Shown: in pieces, positions 1 to 8,994 of the stretch
Layout of the letters: each line of letters starts with the position of its first letter
Position numbering within the stretch: position 1 is the stretch's first letter
Assembly: GCA_020831485.1 (NCBI GenBank)
Contig: JAFIGG010000022.1
Coordinates: 1-47,475, forward strand
Length of the DNA: 47,475 bases
From: Opitutales bacterium
GTDB lineage: Bacteria; Verrucomicrobiota; Verrucomicrobiia; Opitutales; Oceanipulchritudinaceae
Direction of reading: 5' to 3'
Notes under the pieces: model-generated
Seen by the model: only the letters and a program-made list of their open reading frames with translations
Database searches by the model: none
Told to the model about the DNA's origin: nothing
Position numbers and translations under genes: made by a program

Positions 1-4
1 GATA

Positions 5-50
5 GGTGCCTGGCACCAATGCGGTGGTCCGAAAAGGGTGCCTGGCACCA
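5..50. repeat. Pair of GGTGCCTGGCACCA palindromes (REP-like element)
   Basis: Two identical 14-nt copies of GGTGCCTGGCACCA lie at 5-18 and 37-50, separated by 18 nt. Each contains the dyad GGTGCC-T-GGCACC. The spacer includes GGTCCGAAAAG (26-36), which recurs between two copies of the same palindrome near 21,050, so the repeated unit is larger than the palindrome alone. The pair lies just downstream of the addA-like stop codon, where hairpins could affect transcript ends. This fits REP-type elements mobilised by RAYT transposases, but no such transposase is in the window, so that link is inference. Confidence 0.75.
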
Positions 51-68
51 ATGCGAATGAAGGATGGG

Positions 69-3000
69 CTATTTTAGTTCGATGACTTGACCGTTGTGGA
101 GGAAGGCTAGGAGGGCTTTTATTTTGTCTGGGTTTATACCGGTGATTGCGGAGAGGGCTTGGCGATAGCGTTGGAGTTGGGGGCGGTAGGTTTCGGAGCG
201 GGAGGATAGGGTGTCTGCTTGGATGGTTTCGGTTTTGAAGTCGATGAGGACGGCATGGGTATATGTTCCTTGGGGGGAGCGAAAGAGGTGGACACGGTCG
301 AAGATGCCGGAAATCCAGCGGCCGTCGATACGGAGGTCAAAGGCTTGTTCTCGCCAGAGTTCACATGGCTGGGGTTCGAGTAGCTGCCGGATCGAAATGG
401 ATTCCAACTCTGGAAAGGGAGCGGCTTCTCGCGGGTCCAGCCATTCAACCTGGGCCAGGCTATTGTGCAGGCGGGTTCCTTTTTCCGCTGCTTGTTCATC
501 TGTTCTGAACCAGTCTGCTACCCGTAGCTTTCGATCGCGACTGACTGCTGATGGGATCTCAGCAACGATTGAGGGAGATGTCGGGTAGACGGTGGGTTTT
601 GGTGGGGCAGGGGGCTGTAGGCGTTGCTGAGGCTTGGGTATTTGCTCGAACCATTTGTGGTCTCCGTCTCTGTAAAGGCTGTTGCCTTCGTCGCTGGCGG
701 ATGGTGGCAGCGAATCGCGGATCCAGTTCTCGAAATTGCCTGAGCTGGAGGATTTTGGTGTTGGATTCAGGATCAGGTAGAGGGCACGTTTGGCACGGGT
801 GAGGGCTACGTAGATTTGGCAGAAGCGCTCGAAGCATTCCCTTTCGGCGAGTTGGTTTCGGGCGGAGAGAATGCGGGGATCCAGTTCAGCAAAATCGCTG
901 GGTGGCTGCTTGAAGACCCAACTGGACTCGGTGTCGGGGCTATGAAGGAATTGGATCGCGCCGAGGTCGTCCAATTTGTTACGCTGCAATTGCGGCAGAA
1001 TTACCATGTCAAAGCCCAGACCCTTGGACTTGTGGATAGTCATTATTTCTATTCGGCCGGCATCGCTGGATTCGCGCACGGTGGCGCTTGTGAGAAAGTC
1101 GACAAAACCTGCTTCACTGCGCAGATCAAGTGCGTCGTAGTCGCGGGCAGCATCCAAAAGTTGCTGGCAGCGTCGCTGATTGAAGGCGTCGACCTTTATT
1201 GAGGCCTGGATTGATGCCAGCACTTCAGTTGTGGCGGCTGCGTAACCATTGCGGTGGGTTTCTCTGTGCAAGTGCGCAATGAACTGGAGCGCGCCGGTGG
1301 TTTTTGCGTTTCCCGGCCATCTTATTGGAGACATTTCAATCATCCCAAGTGACAGCCGGTCCTCCGGGTGAGCTATGACTTGGAACAATGCCCGGAGGAG
1401 GCGTCCGGGCATGTTATCGCTGGCTATCTCGGCTTCACCCTCCCGGGCACAGTCGATTCCAGCCTGACGCAATTGCCTCACAATGGCATCGGTTTCGTCG
1501 TTTTTGAGGGTAAGGATTGCGCAGGACAATCCCCTCTCTATAGGCTGGATCTGTTGGATCAAGTCGATTGCGTGCACGGTTTTCGCTTCCAGTGAGCGCT
1601 CCGCGCAAGTGATGACCCGGCACTCGCCGGTGACCTCGGAGAGTTTGGCGTCCGGTTCGTGGTCCTCCCAGTCCTGCTTCCAGCGCTCAACTGCAGGCAT
1701 CGGGAAGTGCTCGGCGAGGAAATCGTGGTTTCCGCAGACCGCGTTGACCAGCCGGAGCACAGGCCAGTTGGAACGGAACGAAACGGCCAGTCTGCGGGAT
1801 TCGATCCGACCGGGATAGCTCTCTTCAATCGCTTTAAACAGAAGCGGGTCGCCGCCCCGCCAGCCGTAAATGGATTGTTTCACGTCGCCGACGTAAAACA
1901 GGCTGCGGCTGTTGCTGGGGTCTTGGAGAACTTCGCTGATCAGGGGTTCAAGAGCGGCCCACTGCTCACGGCTGGTGTCCTGAAACTCATCGAGCATCCA
2001 ATGCTGGATGCGGCCATCCATGCGATAGAATGCCCACGCGGGATCGTTATCGCTGAATAGCCCCAGCAGCAGTATGGGCATATCCGAAAAGGTCAGGCGC
2101 CCCTGGCTGCGGACCCTTTCCTGGTAGGCTTTTTCGTAGCGCTCAAGCAGACGGTGAGTCAGTTGGGTATGGCGGCGGGCCCGCTGCCATACGGAACCGA
2201 CGAATTGGTCGATAAGCCATTTCAGTTCTGCTCCCAGTGCTGGGTCGACAGGGATTTCGTCGCGGTAGAATTTGAGAACGGCGGTGCCTTCGGGCAGTTG
2301 TTGGTAGCGCTCGAGGAGCCGTGCGAGGATGTAGGCTTTGGAATCCGGGGGTGCCTGGCACCACTGCCAGTTGCGCGCTGAGTCGAAGAATTCGGTCCAA
2401 TTTTGGCGAACTTTTGGCTTCCAGTCCATTGCATCAATGCGTGCGGCAAGGTCTTCAACGCGTTGGGCAAAGTTGTCGTCGAGTTTGCCGGGCCAGGGTG
2501 AGTGCTGGCCAGCTGCTGTATACGGATCGCTCCAGGATGTCGGCGCGGGGTTGCGCACATAACGGTGGTGGTTGTTGTCGATGAATTCATTGAGTGCCGA
2601 GCTCACTTGTTTGTGTGCGTCTCCCCAGGCGTTCTCGTTACAGATCTGCATCAGCTCGCGCCGTTCGGCGCCGGTGGCCTGGTGGAACATACGGGACCAG
2701 ATTTGCCGGCGTAGTTGTTTGAGCTGAAATCCATCGACGATGTCGACCGAACCCGGCAGCCCCAACTCCAGTCCGTAGGCCTGAATAAAGCCGTTGAAAA
2801 AACTGTCCAGAGTGCCGAGGCGCAGGCGGTGGAGACCAGCGATGACTTTGGCCAGGACGGCCTGCACGGTTTCTGCGCTGAGTTCGGTTCGCTTCAGTTC
2901 TTTGCAGAGACGGCCGCGTTCCTGTTCATCGAAACTGGCTTTGGCGAGTCGCTTGAGGATGGCTTCGAGAAATTCTCCGGCTGCCTTGCGGGTAAAGGTA

Positions 3001-3125
3001 AGGGCTGCGATTTCTCCCGGCTCCGCCCCGGCCACCAGCAGACGGATGAAGCGCAGGGTCAGCTGATATGTTTTGCCTGAGCCTGCCGAAGCGAGGATCA
3101 TTTCGTTTTCCAGCTGCAGGCTCAT
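69..3125 (-). CDS. addA: UvrD/Rep-family helicase-nuclease, AddA-like
   Basis: A 1018-aa superfamily 1 helicase, predicted to be the motor and nuclease subunit of an AddAB-type recombination enzyme that processes double-strand breaks in the cytoplasm. Visible motifs: Walker A ASAGSGKT (residues 12-19), motif Ia LTFTRKAAGEF (about 42-52), DEFQDTS (about 377-383), GDVKQSIYGWRGGD (about 411-424), TIHKSKG (about 695) and VALTRAKRALYL (about 770). The C terminus carries a PD-(D/E)XK-type nuclease with GIFDRV followed by LIDFKTE (about 960), then a QLQRY motif. It is somewhat shorter than typical AddA (about 1200 aa). The ATG overlaps the stop of the upstream addB-like gene by 4 nt (ATGA), implying translational coupling. 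A palindromic repeat is embedded in the coding sequence. RecB is an alternative name, but the partner looks AddB-like. Confidence 0.85.
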   Translation of the reverse strand: MSLQLENEMILASAGSGKTYQLTLRFIRLLVAGAEPGEIAALTFTRKAAGEFLEAILKRLAKASFDEQERGRLCKELKRTELSAETVQAVLAKVIAGLHRLRLGTLDSFFNGFIQAYGLELGLPGSVDIVDGFQLKQLRRQIWSRMFHQATGAERRELMQICNENAWGDAHKQVSSALNEFIDNNHHRYVRNPAPTSWSDPYTAAGQHSPWPGKLDDNFAQRVEDLAARIDAMDWKPKVRQNWTEFFDSARNWQWCQAPPDSKAYILARLLERYQQLPEGTAVLKFYRDEIPVDPALGAELKWLIDQFVGSVWQRARRHTQLTHRLLERYEKAYQERVRSQGRLTFSDMPILLLGLFSDNDPAWAFYRMDGRIQHWMLDEFQDTSREQWAALEPLISEVLQDPSNSRSLFYVGDVKQSIYGWRGGDPLLFKAIEESYPGRIESRRLAVSFRSNWPVLRLVNAVCGNHDFLAEHFPMPAVERWKQDWEDHEPDAKLSEVTGECRVITCAERSLEAKTVHAIDLIQQIQPIERGLSCAILTLKNDETDAIVRQLRQAGIDCAREGEAEIASDNMPGRLLRALFQVIAHPEDRLSLGMIEMSPIRWPGNAKTTGALQFIAHLHRETHRNGYAAATTEVLASIQASIKVDAFNQRRCQQLLDAARDYDALDLRSEAGFVDFLTSATVRESSDAGRIEIMTIHKSKGLGFDMVILPQLQRNKLDDLGAIQFLHSPDTESSWVFKQPPSDFAELDPRILSARNQLAERECFERFCQIYVALTRAKRALYLILNPTPKSSSSGNFENWIRDSLPPSASDEGNSLYRDGDHKWFEQIPKPQQRLQPPAPPKPTVYPTSPSIVAEIPSAVSRDRKLRVADWFRTDEQAAEKGTRLHNSLAQVEWLDPREAAPFPELESISIRQLLEPQPCELWREQAFDLRIDGRWISGIFDRVHLFRSPQGTYTHAVLIDFKTETIQADTLSSRSETYRPQLQRYRQALSAITGINPDKIKALLAFLHNGQVIELK
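2350..2363. repeat. Copy of the GGTGCCTGGCACCA palindrome inside addA
   Basis: An exact 14-nt copy of the intergenic palindrome found at 5-50 and 21038-21084. It sits inside the helicase gene and is read in frame on the minus strand, encoding Trp-Cys-Gln-Ala-Pro near residue 255, between the helicase core motifs. It does not break the frame. An exact 14-mer match by chance in a window this size is unlikely. Confidence 0.7.
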
Positions 3126-5974
3126 GTGTCCGCTCCTCTCTGGAGTCTTGCAATCGCGTTCGGATGAATCACCGCTTCGATGTCTGGCTCCAGCCAGGCA
3201 TCAAGCGCCTTGTCGGCAAAGCACTTGCCGGGAGGCCAAAACCGGTTGCCCTGAATATCTGCGACAACTCCCTCGGCACAGTGCAGGGCGCTTTTCATAC
3301 ATTCTTCATCCAGTTCCAGCCAGGCTTCAATACGGGTTTCCCCGCTGGCACGCGGCAGGTTGAAGTAGGCGACGGAGGTGCTTTGAGCAATGTGGTGCTG
3401 CGTCACCCACAGATAAAGGGGGAGCTGCAGGTTGATCCAGCGATAAGTCTGTCCATGCCATTCGAACAATGTATGCGGGCGAAAATCTTCCGGGGTTTCG
3501 TTGCGTCCCAGCTTCTTGAGGTGAGCGTCCATTGGATTGGTTGCTTTCTCGGAAGTCTTATAGTCGATGATCCGGTAGCTGTCGGTGGACGCTTGGTACT
3601 CGATGAGGTCGATGATGCCTGAGAGCGCCAAGCCGGCGATGCGAGGTGGCTCGAGGTCATCGCTGAACTTCCATTCTACTTTAAAGGGGCGCCAGCCTTC
3701 TGCACGCGCTTCGGCTATGGCCCCGGCGGCGGCTTGCAGTCGTTCGCGCAGGCTGATCCTTTGAAGCTCGAGAGTCACCGATGCCGCTCGGCCGTAGTGG
3801 CGTTCGAAAACGGCATCCAGTTCCTTTAGGAGCGCTTTGGCAATTGTCTCAACTCGGGACTCGTCGAGCATCTGTTCGCTGTCATTGAAGCTTTGCAGGG
3901 CTTCGTGTGCCAGATTTCCGTATGCGCGGGCGTCCATTTCAACCAGCGAATCCGGCCAGGCTTCAATGCTGAGCATGCGACGAAGATAAAATCGAAATGG
4001 GCATTCGAGGTAGTTTTTAAAATCTGTTGCTGAAATTCTTTCCAGTTTGCGCGGCTCGACTCGACTCGGATCCAGTTGCCATGCCAGACTTGGAGGCGGC
4101 TCGGGTTGTGGGTCCGGAAGGCTTGAGAGGATCTGTTGAACCCGTTCCGGCAATTCATTCTGCGGGCAGAGAAAAAGCAGCCGAGAGGGTTTTAGCGGGT
4201 CTCCTGCCAGAGTGTGGCGGCCGACAATCCAGTCGCAGCGGCCCTCTGCCCATCGGCTTTCGATCAGAAATCGGAACTGGTAGGCATCGCGGCCGAAGCG
4301 CTGGTCATTGCAGGGCAATCCGAGACGCTTGCGAAGGCTGTCCGGCAGGAAGGGGTCATGACTGACCGTCTGTGGCACCAGCCCCTCATTTAAATGCATG
4401 AAGCAGAGACAATGACGGTCGTCCCAGAGCAATTCAAGCCAGCCATTGAGGTCGATGCTCTGTTCCGGGCGCGGCGGATAGCAGCGGCTGCTGAGGAGGT
4501 GACTTTCAAACAGTTGCAGGGCTTCGTCCGCAGTGGCGTCCCGGCTGAAGGCGGATGACTGCCATTCTTTCAGCCAGTCACGCATTTCCGGGAGCAAGGT
4601 GGCGCGCAGGGGGTCCGTCTGGCTGTCCCAGTCGATGCCTTGCCACAGGGATTGCAGCCATTTTTGTAGTTGATCACTGAATTTCGGACCGCCCTGCAGG
4701 TTTTGGCGATCGCTGCGCATTCGTTGGATACAGGCCCGCAGGGCTTCGAACTGAGGATCGCTGTCCAATGCTTCGACACTGCTTAGTGTCGCAGGCAGGT
4801 AGCGCGTACTGAAGCGGTCCAGATTTTTGCGCAGATTGGAGTCCTGGCTGCTGTAGTAGCGTTCTATGTCGGGAAAGCTCAATAGCCGGTGCAGGGTTTG
4901 GAAGTCGTCCAGGCGTGTCCATTCTCTCCACGCATTCAGCAGGGAAGGGATATCGGTGCGGCGGGCGGGAACCCCTTGAGGGTCGTGGGCAGTCATCCCC
5001 AGACTCCCCAGCTCGTCCTGGACGCGGGATGCCAGTTCCGGCTCGCCGAGGCCTAGGGACAGGGCAGTCTGCGGGTTTTCGATGCGGTCGATGCAGGCCT
5101 TGAGGAGGGTCAGGCTGTGGTGACTGTCTGCAGAGGGGTGAATCCGCCCTTGCAGACGGTCGGCGGGAATCTTTTGTCTGGCCCAGTGCAACTCCAGTGG
5201 CCGACCCCAGGGGTCGAAGGCTTCGGCCTGTGATTCCGGCGCGGCGATCAGCACTTCAGGTTGGTTGGTCGCTGTTGCTTGCTCAAAACAGTGGATCAGA
5301 AGCGGTATCGGATCGGGCAGGCCTGCCAGTAGAATGCGTTCGCCCGGCTCAATGGGGCTGCCCTCGGCAGCCGTTCGGATCAAGGCGTCGTCTGGATCTT
5401 TTAGCCCTTCGGCTCGCATCAGCTCGCGGTAGGATTTTTCCAACTCGGCGAGGCACTGCCAGCGCTCGGTTTCCTCGAACCCAATACGAGCAACACTGGC
5501 GAAGTCGTGGTTACCTTCGGCCAGCGTTGTTTTAAGCCGCTGCAGCAAGCGGGCGGATTTGAGTGCCCAGGAGCGGTTCGGTCGTGGGCCCGTTGGGCCG
5601 AAACCAAAGAGCTGTTCCTGCACGTCGGGAGCTGCTTGTTGCAGGCATTTTGCCCAGGCTAGCAGACAGTCGTTGCGGTTTGCCAGTTCCTGACTTTTCA
5701 GATTGTGGCGCAGGAACTGGGCTGGCGTTTGGATGCGAGGACTGAGAAAACCGGCACGGCTGTCCGGCATGCCGTGGACCAGATGGCTGCGTAACTTGCG
5801 GCCGGATTCTGCCGTTGGGACTATCATTACCCAATCGCTGAAGTCATGCTTGCTGGCAGGCGCTTGTTGCCAGAACCAGCTGGCGAAGCGCAGGGGCAGG
5901 GGCTGGGTCCAGTCCAGGAAGTGGCGAACAGGCGTGGAGCGGGGTGTGGGCACGTATTTGATAAGGCCATGCAA
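3122..5974 (-). CDS. addB: PD-(D/E)XK nuclease protein, AddB-like
   Basis: A 950-aa protein predicted to be the second subunit of an AddAB-type helicase-nuclease. The N-terminal half looks like a degenerate superfamily 1 helicase: where AddB proteins often have a Walker A loop, this one reads PTAESGRKLRSHL, so ATP binding is doubtful. The C-terminal third has the nuclease: SATDFKNYLECPFRFYL (about 646), YGNLAHEAL, GIIDL and RIIDYKTSEKA (about 800), then QLPLYLW. The first cysteine of the AddB iron-sulfur site (ECPF) is present, but the C-terminal C-x2-C-x5-C cluster is not, so the [4Fe-4S] staple is probably missing. The start is a TTG at 5974-5972; a stop lies three codons upstream. No Shine-Dalgarno is seen, so the start is uncertain. 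It overlaps addA by 4 nt. Confidence 0.8.
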   Translation of the reverse strand: MHGLIKYVPTPRSTPVRHFLDWTQPLPLRFASWFWQQAPASKHDFSDWVMIVPTAESGRKLRSHLVHGMPDSRAGFLSPRIQTPAQFLRHNLKSQELANRNDCLLAWAKCLQQAAPDVQEQLFGFGPTGPRPNRSWALKSARLLQRLKTTLAEGNHDFASVARIGFEETERWQCLAELEKSYRELMRAEGLKDPDDALIRTAAEGSPIEPGERILLAGLPDPIPLLIHCFEQATATNQPEVLIAAPESQAEAFDPWGRPLELHWARQKIPADRLQGRIHPSADSHHSLTLLKACIDRIENPQTALSLGLGEPELASRVQDELGSLGMTAHDPQGVPARRTDIPSLLNAWREWTRLDDFQTLHRLLSFPDIERYYSSQDSNLRKNLDRFSTRYLPATLSSVEALDSDPQFEALRACIQRMRSDRQNLQGGPKFSDQLQKWLQSLWQGIDWDSQTDPLRATLLPEMRDWLKEWQSSAFSRDATADEALQLFESHLLSSRCYPPRPEQSIDLNGWLELLWDDRHCLCFMHLNEGLVPQTVSHDPFLPDSLRKRLGLPCNDQRFGRDAYQFRFLIESRWAEGRCDWIVGRHTLAGDPLKPSRLLFLCPQNELPERVQQILSSLPDPQPEPPPSLAWQLDPSRVEPRKLERISATDFKNYLECPFRFYLRRMLSIEAWPDSLVEMDARAYGNLAHEALQSFNDSEQMLDESRVETIAKALLKELDAVFERHYGRAASVTLELQRISLRERLQAAAGAIAEARAEGWRPFKVEWKFSDDLEPPRIAGLALSGIIDLIEYQASTDSYRIIDYKTSEKATNPMDAHLKKLGRNETPEDFRPHTLFEWHGQTYRWINLQLPLYLWVTQHHIAQSTSVAYFNLPRASGETRIEAWLELDEECMKSALHCAEGVVADIQGNRFWPPGKCFADKALDAWLEPDIEAVIHPNAIARLQRGADT

Positions 5975-6088
5975 GCTGAATTAATGCACGAAAAAAGTAT
6001 TTGGATTTCGTCCGGAAGTTTTCAATCATGGACTCATGGTAGGAATCCCTGAAAATGGCAGTATTAAATCAGCCCATTCGAGCATCGG

Positions 6089-7945
6089 ATGAATGCCCGT
6101 ATGCAACAGTTCCAGGAGCTTGCCCGCCAGGCGCCCAAGCATTTAAAAAGGGGGGTACGACGGGTGGTTCGCAGTCAGGAAATTCAGTTTTTCCCGGCCC
6201 GCCATGCCATGGAGGACTACGGCAGGGATGCTTTAGGACGGGATTTTAGGGCCGGTCTGAACGTCGCACTCTTAGCCTTCCCGCAGGGCATGGCTTACGC
6301 CCTTATAGCTGGGTTACCTCTACAGTTTGGTCTCTTCTGCTTTATTGGGGCTTCGCTGGCCGCACCTTTTTTTGCAAGCTCGCGTTTCAACTCCTGCGGA
6401 CCGTCTAATTCCACTGCTGTCCTCATGTTAAGCAGCTTTCTTGCTTTTCAGATGAGTGCCGAGCAGATTCTGATCGCTGCGCCTTTGATGGTTTTTCTCT
6501 GTGGATCGTTTCTTATGCTGGGGTCGCTCCTGAAAGTTGCACGTTTGATTCAGTATGTTTCGCGGACTGTTATCACCGGCTATATCACAGCGGCAGCGTT
6601 ATTGATCATTGCCAACCAAATCCGTAATGTACTGGGCTACAGCATCGACAGTAGCGCATCGTTCGTTGCTGTGGTCATCAATACCCTTGCCGCAATCGGT
6701 CAGACTCACTGGCCTTCGCTGGCACTTGGATTGTTCACCCTGGTGGTTTACATCGTTGTGGATAAGCGATTTCCGAAATTACCTGCAGTGGTCGTTGCCT
6801 TGGTTGTTTCTACAGCTGCTGCATACGCGATGTCCCGTTTTGGTTTTCCGGTTGCGACACTTCAAGCGGTAAGTCTTGGAGACTGGCGATTTGCGCCCAT
6901 TCACTTCGATTTTGGCCTGATTTCTCAGATAGCCAGTGCGGCGCTAGCCCTGGCGCTCCTGATTACACTGGAGGCCAATTCAATTGGTAAGTCATTGGCC
7001 GCCCGCTCCGGAGACCGGATTCAGCCCAATCAGGAAATGTTCTCTCTCGGCGTGGCAAACCTTAGCAGTTCGCTTTTCGGCGGGATGGCTGCCTCGGCTT
7101 CGCTGACCCGTTCAAGCTTGAATTACACCAGTAAGGCGGCCAGTCCATTGAGCAATGTGTATGCCGCGGCAATGGTGGCCGTATTGCTGGTTGGTTTAAG
7201 TGGTTTTATTGGCTATATTCCGACGCCTGGCCTCGCGGTGCTCGTCATCTGCATCGGCGTATCACTTATTAATCCTTGGCTCATCCGGATTGTTTCTCGT
7301 GCCACTGATGCCGATGCCATTGTATTTTATGTAACCGTCGCAACAGGTTTGCTGTTAGCTCTGGATACTGCAATTTACCTCGGCACAGCCTTGTCCATCA
7401 TTCTCTTTCTGCGCAAGGTCGCAGAACCGGAAATGGTGGAATACACCTACACGGACGACGGCCTGCTGGCGCAGATTGGGGATATGGGCAAGCGCGCCAA
7501 TCCGCAGGTATCCATTGTCCACGTGGAAGGAGAGCTGTTTTTCGGTGCGGCGGAACTTTTTTACGAACAGATGCGGCGGGTGTGTGACGACCCCAATCTT
7601 AAGGTAGTGATTTTGAAGCTGCGGCATGCCCACAATCTTGACGCAACTTCAGTTATGGCTCTGCGTGAACTCAATCAATACATGCGCGACCAGGATCGCA
7701 TCCTGTTGTTCAGCGAAGTCCGCAAAGAGGCGATACGCATTTTCAAACGCAGTGGTATGCTGGATCAGGTAGGGCGTGAACGCGTCTTTGTGGATAACCC
7801 CAGTAACCCTACGATTGCAACCGCCAAGGCTTTGCGGTATGCGATGAAATTGCTCGGAGGAGCGCAAGCGGATGTTAAAATCTACCTTGGAGGTCACCGT
7901 AAAGAAAAGGGCAAGGAAGCAGACGACGAGGTCAGAAAAGAATGA
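6089..7945 (+). CDS. SulP/SLC26-family anion transporter with STAS domain
   Basis: A 618-aa inner-membrane transporter of the SulP family (sulfate, bicarbonate or other anions; the substrate cannot be read from the sequence). A soluble N-terminal stretch of about 50 residues leads into the family signature around FRAGLNVALLAFPQGMAYAL and GPSNSTAVLM, followed by many hydrophobic helices to about residue 445. A cytoplasmic STAS domain follows (about 474-590; VSIVHVEGELFFGAAELF, LDATSVMALREL). The C terminus is a charged Lys/Glu tail. ATG 6089 was used; ATG 6101 (residue 5) is an alternative, and neither has a clear ribosome-binding site. The gene is divergent from addB across about 114 nt, in which no convincing promoter was found. 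It precedes the respiratory operon by 176 nt. Confidence 0.9.
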   Translation: MNARMQQFQELARQAPKHLKRGVRRVVRSQEIQFFPARHAMEDYGRDALGRDFRAGLNVALLAFPQGMAYALIAGLPLQFGLFCFIGASLAAPFFASSRFNSCGPSNSTAVLMLSSFLAFQMSAEQILIAAPLMVFLCGSFLMLGSLLKVARLIQYVSRTVITGYITAAALLIIANQIRNVLGYSIDSSASFVAVVINTLAAIGQTHWPSLALGLFTLVVYIVVDKRFPKLPAVVVALVVSTAAAYAMSRFGFPVATLQAVSLGDWRFAPIHFDFGLISQIASAALALALLITLEANSIGKSLAARSGDRIQPNQEMFSLGVANLSSSLFGGMAASASLTRSSLNYTSKAASPLSNVYAAAMVAVLLVGLSGFIGYIPTPGLAVLVICIGVSLINPWLIRIVSRATDADAIVFYVTVATGLLLALDTAIYLGTALSIILFLRKVAEPEMVEYTYTDDGLLAQIGDMGKRANPQVSIVHVEGELFFGAAELFYEQMRRVCDDPNLKVVILKLRHAHNLDATSVMALRELNQYMRDQDRILLFSEVRKEAIRIFKRSGMLDQVGRERVFVDNPSNPTIATAKALRYAMKLLGGAQADVKIYLGGHRKEKGKEADDEVRKE

Positions 7946-8121
7946 CAGATTGAGACTCGTCCTCAATAGGGTTTTGACTCCAAAAAAAACCGTCGCGTTC
8001 AGTTTTTTCTATTGCCTTAGCCGCCGATTCTTCCACTAGTCCTTTTATCCTTCTTGCAGGGCGCGTCTCTCTTTCCGCGTTCCTGTTTGGGTTGGGCGAT
8101 TTTTAATCAGACAGAGGACAG

Positions 8122-8316
8122 ATGGCAAAAAAAACTATCCATCGGAAGCATTTCCTGCTTTCAGCAGGGGTCGCACTCGCGGGTTTCGTGAGCATGCGTC
8201 GCCTTACTTCCAAGTCGACTCCGGATCCATTGGAATCCGGGGTTGCTGGCGCGACCGCCAGTGAGCGGGTCCAGCGTGAACCGCGTGCGGTGTCGCGGTC
8301 TGTTGAAACGGTTTAA
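8122..8316 (+). CDS. Small Tat-like membrane-anchored protein of unknown function
   Basis: A 64-aa ORF with a purine-rich ribosome-binding site (AGAGGA) a few bases upstream and a stop 24 nt before actA. The N terminus (KKTIHRKHFLLSAGVALAGF) has a basic-x-F-L motif followed by a short hydrophobic segment, like a twin-arginine signal with RK in place of RR. The rest is short, polar and Arg/Ser-rich. I do not recognise a family with certainty. The layout recalls the short Tat-signal peptides found beside some formate dehydrogenase and molybdoenzyme operons (FdhX-like); that comparison is inference. Its position suggests a role in assembly or export of ACIII, whose ActB subunit has a genuine RR signal. 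Confidence 0.6.
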   Translation: MAKKTIHRKHFLLSAGVALAGFVSMRRLTSKSTPDPLESGVAGATASERVQREPRAVSRSVETV

Positions 8317-8340
8317 GCCAAACTCTAAGAACCGAATTCC

Positions 8341-8994
8341 ATGGCCAATCTCTTCCCAAAGCGTTCCAACGCCGTTCCCCTGAAGTTGATCATCGCACTG
8401 TTGATCCTGGGGGTTTCTGCAGTTGCGGCGGTCACTTATTACTTCACGCCGAAGTATACTCGAGTCGGCTACATGCCGACACAGCCTGTTCCCTACGACC
8501 ACTATCTGCACGTTGAGCAGCTTGGTTTGGATTGTCGTTTCTGCCACAGCTATGTGGATCAGTCGGCACATGCCAATGTCCCGGATGCGGCGACCTGTAT
8601 GAACTGTCACAGTCAGGTAAAATCGGACAGTCCGCTTCTGGCTGAAGTTCGGTCCAGCTATGAGAGTGGTGAGGCGATTGAGTGGGTACGTGTGCACAAG
8701 ATGCCTGATCACGTGTTCTTTGATCACTCTGTGCACGTGAATCGTGGCGTCAGCTGCGTCGAGTGTCACGGCAACGTTAACGAGATGGTCGAAGTCTGGC
8801 ATGACCAGCCACTCTCGATGGCTTTCTGCCTGGACTGTCACCGCGCGCCCGAGACCGGGATCCGTCCGATGGACCAGGTTTACAACCTTAACTGGACGCC
8901 TGAAAATGCAGCTGAACACGCCAAGTGGGCGGAAGAAGCTGTGGTTAATTGGAACGTCAATCCGCCTCAGAGCTGCTCTGGATGCCACCGATGA
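8341..8994 (+). CDS. actA: Alternative complex III subunit A, pentaheme cytochrome c
   Basis: A 217-aa membrane-anchored c-type cytochrome. After a short cytoplasmic N terminus, one hydrophobic helix (about residues 14-34) anchors it. Five CxxCH heme sites follow: CRFCH, CMNCH, CVECH, CLDCH and CSGCH, the last at the extreme C terminus. In ACIII, ActA works with ActB and ActE on the periplasmic side to pass electrons from the quinol site towards the terminal oxidase. The stop codon overlaps the actB ATG (ATGA), so translation is probably coupled. It is the first large gene of the actABCDEF-cco operon. Confidence 0.93.
   Translation: MANLFPKRSNAVPLKLIIALLILGVSAVAAVTYYFTPKYTRVGYMPTQPVPYDHYLHVEQLGLDCRFCHSYVDQSAHANVPDAATCMNCHSQVKSDSPLLAEVRSSYESGEAIEWVRVHKMPDHVFFDHSVHVNRGVSCVECHGNVNEMVEVWHDQPLSMAFCLDCHRAPETGIRPMDQVYNLNWTPENAAEHAKWAEEAVVNWNVNPPQSCSGCHR

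Noticed and set aside
5968-5970. ATG near the addB start
   Set aside because: It is out of frame with the AddB-like protein, so the TTG at 5974 was kept.
7949-7975. Hairpin ATTGAG/CTCAAT after the SulP gene
   Set aside because: A 6-bp AT-rich stem followed by only four T after GGG; too weak to call a terminator.
7974-8002. TTGACT as -35 of a respiratory operon promoter
   Set aside because: No acceptable -10 at 16-18 nt spacing; no convincing promoter was found in the 7946-8121 gap.
8949-8990. Upstream start for actB
   Set aside because: Would lie within the actA coding region; ATG 8991 overlaps the actA stop in the usual 4-nt manner and fits the family N terminus.
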